Assembly (NCBI GenBank): GCA_963921195.1
Contig: OY992539.1
Span: 159,045,622-159,109,621, forward strand
DNA from: Pegoplata infirma
Taxonomy: Eukaryota > Arthropoda > Insecta > Diptera > Anthomyiidae
Direction: 5' to 3'
Length of the DNA: 64,000 bases
Below, piece after piece: positions 51,901 through 63,702 of the stretch (position 1 is its first letter; each line of letters opens with the position of its first letter). Below the pieces are notes generated by a model, which worked only from the letters and a program-made list of their open reading frames with translations, did not search any database and was not told where the DNA came from. A program made the translations under genes and the position numbers.

Positions 51901-54900
51901 AATAGAATAAAAGAGATTGCTCGATTTTAAATTTTTAAAAAAAAATATTTTTTCAAAAATGATAAACTTGTAATTTTTCGTAGTCTGGAGACCTTTTACT
52001 TTCAACGGCTGTATCTCTGCAACTATTGCTCCGATTTTGTCAAAATAACAAAAAAATAAAAGATTGAGACTTTATCTTTCCTCTGGAACCAAATGTGAGA
52101 CAATCGGGCTGGTACTTACAGAGATATATGCATTTATGCAAAGTTTTTTTTTTCATTTTTATGAGAAACCCATTATTTAAGGTTTTTTGGAGACCCTCAT
52201 TTTTAAATTGCTATAACTCGATAAATAATGATCCGATTTTGACTCTATAAAAACTAGAATGCATAAGTATATTAGCTTTATCATGACAGAAAAAATTTAA
52301 GACTATCAGACTAGTATTAACAGATATTTATGCATTCATATCAAAAATATTTTCGGGTTACTTGTAATAACTTGAAATGGCTATATCAAGGTTACCATTA
52401 TATCGATTTCAAATGCCTTTGCACGAATTTAAATCTTTTTCAATAAAGTTTAAATAGAATAAAAGAGATTGCTCGATTTTAAATTTTTAAAAAAAATTAT
52501 TTTTTCAAAAATGATAAACTTGTAATTTTTCGTAGTCTGGAGACCTTTTACTTTCAACGGCTGTATCTCTGCAACTATTGCTCCGATTTCGTCAAAATAA
52601 CAAAAAAATAAAAGATTGAGACTTTATCTTTCCTCTGGAACCAAATGTGAGACAATCGGGCTGGTACTTACAGAGATATATGCATTTATGCAAAGTTTTT
52701 TTTTTCATTTTTATGAGAAACCCATTATTTAAGGTTTTTTGGAGACCCTCATTTTTAAATTGCTATAACTCGATAAATAATGATCCGATTTTGACTCTAT
52801 AAAAACTAGAATGCATAAGTATATTAGCTTTATCATGACAGAAAAAATTTAAGACTATCAGACTAGTATTAACAGATATTTATGCATTCATATCAAAAAT
52901 ATTTTCGGGTTACTTGTAATAACTTGAAATGGCTATATCAAGGTTACCATTATATCGATTTCAAATGCCTTTGCACGAATTTAAATCTTTTTCAATAAAG
53001 TTTAAATAGAATAAAAGAGATTGCTCGATTTTAAATTTTTAAAAAAAATTTTTTTTCAAAAATGATAAACTTGTAATTTTTCGTAGTCTGGAGACCTTTT
53101 ACTTTCAACGGCTGTATCTCTGCAACTATTGCTCCGATTTTGTCAAAATAACAAAAAAATAAAAGATTGAGACTTTATCTTTCCTCTGGAACCAAATGTG
53201 AGACAATCGGGCTGGTACTTACAGAGATATATGCATTTATGCAAAGTTTTTTTTTTCATTTTTATGAGAAACCCATTATTTAAGGTTTTTTGCAGACCCT
53301 CATTTTTAAATTGCTATAACTCGGTAAATAATGATCCGATTTTGACTCTATAAAAACAAGAATGCATAAGTATATTAGCTTTATCATGACAGAAAAAATT
53401 TAAGACTATCAGACTAGTATTAACAGATATTTATGCATTCATATCAAAAATATTTTCGGGTTACTTGTAATAACTTGAAATGGCTATATCAAGGTTACCA
53501 TTATATCGATTTCAAATGCCTTTGCACGAATTTAAATCTTTTTCAATAAAGTTTAAATAGAATAAAAGAGATTGCTCGATTTTAAATTTTTAAAAAAAAA
53601 TATTTTTTCAAAAATGATAAACTTGTAATTTTTCGTAGTCTGGAGACCTTTTACTTTCAACGGCTGTATCTCTGCAACTATTGCTCCGATTTCGTCAAAA
53701 TAACAAAAAAGTAAAAGATTGAGACTTTATCTTTCCTCTGGAACCAAATGTGAGACAATTGGGCTGGTACTTACAGAGATATATGCATTTATGCAAAGTT
53801 TTTTTTTTCATTTTTATGAGAAACCCATTATTTAAGGTTTTTTGGAGACCCTCATTTTTAAATTGCTATAACTCGATAAATAATGATCCGATTTTGACTC
53901 TATAAAAACTAGAATGCATAAGTATATTAGCTTTATCATGACAGAAAAAATTTAAGACTATCAGACTAGTATTAACAGATATTTATGCATTCATATCAAA
54001 AATATTTTCGGGTTACTTGTAATAACTTGAAATGGCTATATCAAGGTTACCATTATATCGATTTCAAATGCCTTTGCACGAATTTAAATCTTTTTCAATA
54101 AAGTTTAAATAGAATAAAAGAGATTGCTCGATTTTAAATTTAAAAAAAAAAATATTTTTTCAAAAATGATAAACTTGTAATTTTTCTTAGTCTGGAGACC
54201 TTTTACTTTCAACGGCTGTGTCTCTGCAACTATTGCTCCGATTTCGTCAAAATAACAAAAAAATAAAAGATTGAGACTTTATCTTTCCTCTGGAACCAAA
54301 TGTGAGACAATCGGGCTGGTACTTACAGAGATATATGCATTTATGCAAAGTTTTTTTTTCATTTTTATGAAAAACCCATTATTTAAGGTTTTTTGGAGAC
54401 CCTCATTTTTAAATTGCTATAACTCGGTAAATAATGATCCGATTTTGACTCTATAAAAACTAGAATGCATAAGTATATTAGCTTTATCATGACAGAAAAA
54501 ATTTAAGACTATCAGACTAGTATTAACAGATATTTATGCATTCATATCAAAAATATTTTCGGGTTACTTGTAATAACTTGAAATGGCTATATCAAGGTTA
54601 CCATTATATCGATTTCAAATGCCTTTGCACGAATTTAAATCTTTTTCAATAAAGTTTAAATAGAATAAAAGAGATTGCTCGATTTTAAATTTTTAAAAAA
54701 AAATATTTTTTCAAAAATGATAAACTTGTAATTTTTCGTAGTCTGGAGACCTTTTACTTTCAACGGCTGTATCTCTGCAACTATTGCTCCGATTTCGTCA
54801 AAATAACAAAAAAATAAAAGATTGAGACTTTATCTTTCCTCTGGAACCAAATGTGAGACAATCGGGCTGGTACTTACAGAGATATATGCATTTATGCAAA

Positions 54901-56400
54901 GTTTTTTTTTTTCATTTTTATGAAAAACCCATTATTTAAGGTTTTTTGGAGACCCTCATTTTTAAATTGCTATAACTCGGTAAATAATGATCCGATTTTG
55001 ACTCTATAAAAACTAGAATGCATAAGTATATTAGCTTAATCATGACAGAAAAAATTTAAGACTATCAGACTAGTATTAACAGATATTTATGCATTCATAT
55101 CAAAAATATTTTCGGGTTACTTGTAATAACTTGAAATGGCTATATCAAGGTTACCATTATATCGATTTCAAATGCCTTTGCACGAATTTAAATCTTTTTC
55201 AATAAAGTTTAAATAGAATAAAAGAGATTGCTCGATTTTAAATTTTTAAAAAAAAATATTTTTTCAAAAATGATAAACTTGTAATTTTTCGTAGTCTGGA
55301 GACCTTTTACTTTCAACGGCTGTATCTCTGCAACTATTGCTCCGATTTTGTCAAAATAACAAAAAAATAAAAGATTGAGACTTTATCTTTCCTCTGGAAC
55401 CAAATGTGAGACAATCGGGCTGGTACTTACAGAGATATATGCATTTATGCAAAGTTTTTTTTTTTCATTTTTATGAGAAACCCATTATTTAAGGTTTTTT
55501 GGAGACCCTCATTTTTAAATTGCTATAACTCGGTAAATAATGATCCGATTTTGACTCTATAAAAACAAGAATGCATAAGTATATTAGCTTTATCATGACA
55601 GAAAAAATTTAAGACTATCAGACTAGTATTAACAGATATTTATGCATTCATATCAAAAATATTTTCGGGTTACTTGTAATAACTTGAAATGGCTATATCA
55701 AGGTTACCATTATATCGATTTCAAATGCCTTTGCACGAATTTAAATCTTTTTCAATAAAGTTTAAATAGAATAAAAGAGATTGCTCGATTTTAAATTTTT
55801 AAAAAAAATTATTTTTTCAAAAATGATAAACTTGTAATTTTTCGTAGTCTGGAGACCTTTTACTTTCAACGGCTGTATCTCTGCAACTATTGCTCCGATT
55901 TCGTCAAAATAACAAAAAAATAAAAGATTGAGACTTTATCTTTCCTCTGGAACCAAATGTGAGACAATCGGGCTGGTACTTACAGAGATATATGCATTTA
56001 TGCAAAGTTTTTTTTTCATTTTTATGAGAAACCCATTATTTAAGGTTTTTTGGAGACCCTCATTTTTAAATTGCTATAACTCGATAAATAATGATCCGAT
56101 TTTGACTCTATAAAAACTAGAATGCATAAGTATATTAGCTTTATCATGACAGAAAAAATTTAAGACTATCAGACTAGTATTAACAGATATTTATGCATTC
56201 ATATCAAAAATATTTTCGGGTTACTTGTAATAACTTGAAATGGCTATATCAAGGTTACCATTATATCGATTTCGAATGCCTTTGCACGAATTTAAATCTT
56301 TTTCAATAAAGTTTAAATAGAATAAAAGAGATTGCTCGATTTTAAATTTTAAAAAAAAAATATTTTTTCAAAAATGATAAACTTGTAATTTTTCGTAGTC

Positions 56401-56707
56401 TGGAGACCTTTTACTTTCAACGGCTGTATCTCTGCAACTATTGCTCCGATTTCGTCAAAATAACAAAAAAATAAAAGATTGAGACTTTATCTTTCCTCTG
56501 GAACCAAATGTCAAAAATATTTTCGGGTTACTTGTAATAACTTGAAATGGCTATATCAAGGTTACCATTATATCGATTTCAAATGCCTTTGCACGAATTT
56601 AAATCTTTTTCAATAAAGTTTAAATAGAATAAAAGAGATTGCTCGATTTTAAATTTAAAAAAAAAAATATATTTTCAAAAATGATAAACTTGTAATTTTT
56701 CGTAGTC
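56401..56707 (+). repeat. Truncated unit, 307 bp (about 245-bp deletion)
   Basis: The distance between successive C TGGAGACC sites is 307 bp. The join is at 56,510/56,511: GGAACCAAATG of mid-C runs directly into TCAAAAATATTTTCGGG at the A/B boundary, with a single T of possible microhomology. The 3' half of C and nearly all of A are lost. The unit is close in size to the 305-bp unit near 44.5 kb but has different junctions, so it arose independently. Confidence 0.92.
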
Positions 56708-58885
56708 TGGAGACCTTTTACTTTCAACGGCTGTATCTCTGCAACTATTGCTCCGATTTCGTCAAAATAACAAAAAAATAAAAGATTGAGACTTTATCTT
56801 TCCTCTGGAACCAAATGTGAGACAATCGGGCTGGTACTTACAGAGATATATGCATTTATGCAAAGTTTTTTTTTTTTCATTTTTATGAGAAACCCATTAT
56901 TTAAGGTTTTTTGGAGACCCTCATTTTTAAATTGCTATAACTCGATAAATAATGATCCGATTTTGACTCTATAAAAACTAGAATGCATAAGTATATTAGC
57001 TTTATCATGGCAGAAAAAATTTAAGACTATCAGACTAGTATTAACAGATATTTATGCATTCATATCAAAAATATTTTCGGGTTACTTGTAATAACTTGAA
57101 ATGGCTATATCAAGGTTACCATTATATCGATTTCAAATGCCTTTGCACGAATTTAAATCTTTTTCAATAAAGTTTAAATAGAATAAAAGAGATTGCTCGA
57201 TTTTAAATTTTTAAAAAAAAATATTTTTTCAAAAATGATAAACTTGTAATTTTTCGTAGTCTGGAGACCTTTTACTTTCAACGGCTGTATCTCTGCAACT
57301 ATTGCTCCGATTTCGTCAAAATAACAAAAAAATAAAAGATTGAGACTTTATCTTTCCTCTGGAACCAAATGTGAGACAATCGGGCTGGTACTTACAGAGA
57401 TATATGCATTTATGCAAAGTTTTTTTTTCATTTTTATGAGAAACCCATTATTTAAGGTTTTTTGGAGACCCTCATTTTTAAATTGCTATAACTCGATAAA
57501 TAATGATCCGATTTTGACTCTATAAAAACTAGAATGCATAAGTATATTAGCTTTATCATGACAGAAAAAATTTAAGACTATCAGACTAGTATTAACAGAT
57601 ATTTATGCATTCATATCAAAAATATTTTCGGGTTACTTGTAATAACTTGAAATGGCTATATCAAGGTTACCATTATATCGATTTCAAATGCCTTTGCACG
57701 AATTTAAATCTTTTTCAATAAAGTTTAAATAGAATAAAAGAGATTGCTCGATTTTAAATTTTAAAAAAAAAAATATTTTTTCAAAAATGATAAACTTGTA
57801 ATTTTTCGTAGTCTGGAGACCTTTTACTTTCAACGGCTGTATCTCTGCAACTATTGCTCCGATTTCGTCAAAATAACAAAAAAATAAAAGATTGAGACTT
57901 TATCTTTCCTCTGGAACCAAATGTGAGACAATCGGGCTGGTACTTACAGAGATATATGCATTTATGCAAAGTTTTTTTTTTTCATTTTTATGAGAAACCC
58001 ATTATTTAAGGTTTTTTGGAGACCCTCATTTTTAAATTGCTATAACTCGACAAATAATGATCCGATTTTGACTCTATAAAAACTAGAATGCATAAGTATA
58101 TTAGCTTTATCATGACAGAAAAAATTTAGGACTATCAGACTAGTATTAACAGATATTTATGCATTCATATCAAAAATATTTTCGGGTTACTTGTAATAAC
58201 TTGAAATGGCTATATCAAGGTTACCATTATATCGATTTCAAATGCCTTTGCACGAATTTAAATCTTTTTCAATAAAGTTTAAATAGAATAAAAGAGATTG
58301 CTCGATTTTAAATTTTTAAAAAAAATTATATTTTCAAAAATGATAAACTTGTAATTTTTCGTAGTCTGGAGACCTTTTACTTTCAACGGCTGTATCTCTG
58401 CAACTATTGCTCCGATTTCGTCAAAATAACAAAAAAATAAAAGATTGAGACTTTATCTTTCCTCTGGAACCAAATGTGAGACAATCGGGCTGGTACTTAC
58501 AGAGATATATGCATTTATGCAAAGTTTTTTTTTTCATTTTTATGAGAAACCCATTATTTAAGGTTTTTTGGAGACCCTCATTTTTAAATTGCTATAACTC
58601 GGTAAATAATGATCCGATTTTGACTCTATAAAAACAAGAATGCATAAGTATATTAGCTTTATCATGACAGAAAAAATTTAAGACTATCAGACTAGTATTA
58701 ACAGATATTTATGCATTCATATCAAAAATATTTTCGGGTTACTTGTAATAACTTGAAATGGCTATATCAAGGTTACCATTATATCGATTTCAAATGCCTT
58801 TGCACGAATTTAAATCTTTTTCAATAAAGTTTAAATAGAATAAAAGAGATTGCTCGATTTTAAATTTAAAAAAAAAAAATATTTT

Positions 58886-58905
58886 TTCAAAAATGATAAT
58901 AAACT
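58886..58905 (+). other. 3-bp insertion in subunit B
   Basis: AAAATGATAAACTTG reads AAAATGATAATAAACTTG near 58,891-58,905, a gain of one ATA/AAT triplet by local duplication. I saw it only in this unit. Confidence 0.85.
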
Positions 58906-59749
58906 TGTAATTTTTCGTAGTCTGGAGACCTTTTACTTTCAACGGCTGTATCTCTGCAACTATTGCTCCGATTTCGTCAAAATAACAAAAAAATAAAAGA
59001 TTGAGACTTTATCTTTCCTCTGGAACCAAATGTGAGACAATCGGGCTGGTACTTACAGAGATATATGCATTTATGCAAAGTTTTTTTTTCATTTTTATGA
59101 AAAACCCATTATTTAAGGTTTTTTGGAGACCCTCATTTTTAAATTGCTATAACTCGGTAAATAATGATCCGATTTTGACTCTATAAAAACTAGAATGCAT
59201 AAGTATATTAGCTTTATCATGACAGAAAAAATTTAAGACTATCAGACTAGTATTAACAGATATTTATGCATTCATATCAAAAATATTTTCGGGTTACTTG
59301 TAATAATTTGAAATGGCTATATCAAGGTTACCATTATATCGATTTCAAATGCCTTTGCACGAATTTAAATCTTTTTCAATAAAGTTTAAATAGAATAAAA
59401 GAGATTGCTCGATTTTAAATTTTTAAAAAAAAATATTTTTTCAAAAATGATAAACTTGTAATTTTTCGTAGTCTGGAGACCTTTTACTTTCAACGGCTGT
59501 ATCTCTGCAACTATTGCTCCGATTTCGTCAAAATAACAAAAAAATAAAAGATTGAGACTTTATCTTTCCTCTGGAACCAAATGTGAGACAATCGGGCTGG
59601 TACTTACAGAGATATATGCATTTATGCAAAGTTTTTTTTTTCATTTTTATGAAAAACCCATTATTTAAGGTTTTTTGGAGACCCTCATTTTTAAATTGCT
59701 ATAACTCGGTAAATAATGATCCGATTTTGACTCTATAAAAACTAGAATG

Positions 59750-59766
59750 CATAAGTACTTATATTA
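59750..59766 (+). other. 4-bp insertion in subunit A
   Basis: CATAAGTATATTAGC reads CATAAGTACTTATATTAGC near 59,751-59,766, a gain of 4 bp. I saw it only in this unit. Confidence 0.85.
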
Positions 59767-61132
59767 GCTTTATCATGACAGAAAAAATTTAAGACTATCA
59801 GACTAGTATTAACAGATATTTATGCATTCATATCAAAAATATTTTCGGGTTACTTGTAATAACTTGATATGGCTATATCAATGTTACCATTATATCGATT
59901 TCAAATGCCTTTGCACGAATTTAAATCTTTTTCAATAAAGTTTAAATAGAATAAAAGAGATTGCTCGATTTTAAATTTTTAAAAAAAAATATTTTTTCAA
60001 AAATGATAAACTTGTAATTTTTCGTAGTCTGGAGACCTTTTACCTTTAACGGCTGTATCTCTGCAACTATTGCTCCGATTTTGTCAAAATAACAAAAAAA
60101 TAAAAGATTGAGACTTTATCTTTCCTCTGGAACCAAATGTGAGACAATCGGGCTGGTACTTACAGAGATATATGCATTTATGCAAAGTTTTTTTTTTAAT
60201 TTTTATGAGAAACCCATTATTTAAGGTTTTTTGGAGACCCTCATTTTTAAATTGCTATAACTCGGTAAATAATGATCCGATTTTGACTCTATAAAAACAA
60301 GAATGCATAAGTATATTAGCTTTATCATGACAGAAAAAATTTAAGACTATCAGACTAGTATTAACAGATATTTATGCATTCATATCAAAAATATTTTCGG
60401 GTTACTTGTAATAACTTGAAATGGCTATATCAAGGTTACCATTATATCGATTTCAAATGCCTTTGCACGAATTTAAATCTTTTTCAATAAAGTTTAAATA
60501 GAATAAAAGAGATTGCTCGATTTTAAATTTTTAAAAAAAAATATTTTTTCAAAAATGATAAACTTGTAATTTTTCGTAGTCTGGAGACCTTTTACTTTCA
60601 ACGGCTGTATCTCTGCAACTATTGCTCCGATTTCGTCAAAATAACAAAAAAATAAAAGATTGAGACTTTATCTTTCCTCTGGAACCAAATGTGAGACAAT
60701 TGGGCTGGTACTTACAGAGATATATGCATTTATGCAAAGTTTTTTTTTCATTTTTTTGAGAAACCCATTATTTAAGGTTTTTTGGAGACCCTCATTTTTA
60801 AATTGCTATAACTCGATAAATAATGATCCGATTTTGACTCTATAAAAACTAGAATGCATAAGTATATTAGCTTTATCATGACAGAAAAAATTTAAGACTA
60901 TCAGACTAGTATTAACAGATATTTATGCATTCATATCAAAAATATTTTCGGGTTACTTGCAATAACTTGAAATGGCTATATCAAGGTTACCATTATATCG
61001 ATTTCAAATGCCTTTGCACGAATTTAAATCTTTTTCAATAAAGTTTAAATAGAATAAAAGAGATTGCTCGATTTTAAATTTAAAAAAAAAAATATTTTTT
61101 CAAAAATGATAAACTTGTAATTTTTCGTAGTC

Positions 61133-61291
61133 TGGAGACCTTTTACTTTCAACGGCTGTGTCTCTGCAACTATTGCTCCGATTTCGTCAAAATAACAAAA
61201 AAATAAAAGATTGAGACTTTATCTTTCCTCTGGAACCAAATGTGAGACAATCGGGCTGGTACTTACAGAGATATATGCATTTATGCAAAGT
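61133..61291 (+). repeat. Truncated unit, 159 bp (C subunit only, about 393-bp deletion)
   Basis: Two C TGGAGACC sites are only 159 bp apart (61,133 and 61,292). The join reads GCAAAGTTGGAGACCTTTTAC: the 3' part of C, just into its T run, is followed directly by the start of another C. The T-rich tail and all of subunits A and B are missing. It could also be read as a partial duplication of C. The local result is a run of near-monomeric subunit repeats, C-C. Confidence 0.92.
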
Positions 61292-63702
61292 TGGAGACCT
61301 TTTACTTTCAACGGCTGTATCTCTGCAACTATTGCTCCGATTTCGTCAATATAACAAAAAAATAAAAGATTGAGACTTTATCTTTCCTCTGGAACCAAAT
61401 GTGAGACAATCGGGCTGGTACTTACAGAGATATATGCATTTATGCAAAGTTTTTTTTTTCATTTTTATGAAAAACCCATTATTTAAGGTTTTTTGGAGAC
61501 CCTCATTTTTAAATTGCTATAACTCGGTAAATAATGATCCGATTTTGACTCTATAAAAACTAGAATGCATAAGTATATTAGCTTTATCATGACAGAAAAA
61601 ATTTAAGACTATCAGACTAGTATTAACAGATATTTATGCATTCATATCAAAAATATTTTCGGGTTACTTGTAATAACTTGAAATGGCTATATCAAGGTTA
61701 CCATTATATCGATTTCAAATGCCTTTGCACGAATTTAAATCTTTTTCAATAAAGTTTAAATAGAATAAAAGAGATTGCTCGATTTTAAATTTTTAAAAAA
61801 AAATATTTTTTCAAAAATGATAAACTTGTAATTTTTCGTAGTCTGGAGACCTTTTACTTTCAACGGCTGTATCTCTGCAACTATTGCTCCGATTTTGTCA
61901 AAATAACAAAAAAATAAAAGATTGAGACTTTATCTTTCCTCTGGAACCAAATGTGAGACAATCGGGCTGGTACTTACAGAGATATATGCATTTATGCAAA
62001 GTTTTTTTTTTCATTTTTATGAGAAACCCATTATTTAAGGTTTTTTGGAGACCCTCATTTTTAAATTGCTATAACTCGATAAATAATGATCCGATTTTGA
62101 CTCTATAAAAACTAGAATGCATAAGTATATTAGCTTTATCATGACAGAAAAAATTTAAGACTATCAGACTAGTATTAACAGATATTTATGCATTCATATC
62201 AAAAATATTTTCGGGTTACTTGTAATAACTTGAAATGGCTATATCAAGGTTACCATTATATCGATTTCAAATGCCTTTGCACGAATTTAAATCTTTTTCA
62301 ATAAAGTTTAAATAGAATAAAAGAGATTGCTCGATTTTAAATTTTTAAAAAATTTTTTTTTTCAAAAATGATAAACTTGTAATTTTTCGTAGTCTGGAGA
62401 CTATTTACTTTCAACGGCTGTATCTCTGCAACTATTGCTCCGATTTTGTCAAAATAACAAAAAAAATAAAAGATTGAGACTTTATCTTTCCTCTGGAACC
62501 AAATGTGAGACAATCGGGCTGGTACTTACAGAGATATATGCATTTATGCAAAGTTTTTTTTTTTCATTTTTATGAGAAACCCATTATTTAAGGTTTTTTG
62601 GAGACCCTCATTTTTAAATTGCTATAACTCGGTAAATAATGATCCGATTTTGACTCTATAAAAACAAGAATGCATAAGTATATTAGCTTTATCATGACAG
62701 AAAAAATTTAAGACTATCAGACTAGTATTAACAGATATTTATGCATTCATATCAAAAATATTTTCGGGTTACTTGTAATAACTTGAAATGGCTATATCAA
62801 GGTTACCATTATATCGATTTCAAATGCCTTTGCACGAATTTAAATCTTTTTCAATAAAGTTTAAATAGAATAAAAGAGATTGCTCGATTTTAAATTTTTA
62901 AAAAAAATTATTTTTTCAAAAATGATAAACTTGTAATTTTTCGTAGTCTGGAGACCTTTTACTTTCAACGGCTGTATCTCTGCAACTATTGCTCCGATTT
63001 CGTCAAAATAACAAAAAAATAAAAGATTGAGACTTTATCTTTCCTCTGGAACCAAATGTGAGACAATCGGGCTGGTACTTACAGAGATATATGCATTTAT
63101 GCAAAGTTTTTTTTTTCATTTTTATGAGAAACCCATTATTTAAGGTTTTTTGGAGACCCTCATTTTTAAATTGCTATAACTCGATAAATAATGATCCGAT
63201 TTTGACTCTATAAAAACTAGAATGCATAAGTATATTAGCTTTATCATGACAGAAAAAAATTAAGACTATCAGACTAGTATTAACAGATATTTATGCATTC
63301 ATATCAAAAATATTTTCGGGTTACTTGTAATAACTTGAAATGGCTATATCAAGGTTACCATTATATCGATTTCAAATGCCTTTGCACGAATTTAAATCTT
63401 TTTCAATAAAGTTTAAATAGAATAAAAGAGATTGCTCGATTTTAAATTTTTAAAAAAAATTATTTTTTCAAAAATGATAAACTTGTAATTTTTCGTAGTC
63501 TGGAGACCTTTTACTTTCAACGGCTGTATCTCTGCAACTATTGCTCCGATTTCGTCAAAATAACAAAAAAATAAAAGATTGAGACTTTATCTTTCCTCTG
63601 GAACCAAATGTGAGACAATCGGGCTGGTACTTACAGAGATATATGCATTTATGCAAAGTTTTTTTTTTCATTTTTATGAGAAACCCATTATTTAAGGTTT
63701 TT

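Noticed and set aside
2127..60845. Recurrent 61-62 (sometimes 73-74) codon plus-strand open frames, one per unit in about 36 units
   Set aside because: The 61-62 codon forms begin at a TTG in GATTGAGAC, not ATG; the longer ones start upstream in variants where an extra A or other indel opens the frame. They stay open only where the T run is T9 or T12, and neighbouring units with T10 or T11 are frameshifted. There is no third-position bias between copies, and the sequence is explained by the satellite. This indicates non-coding DNA.
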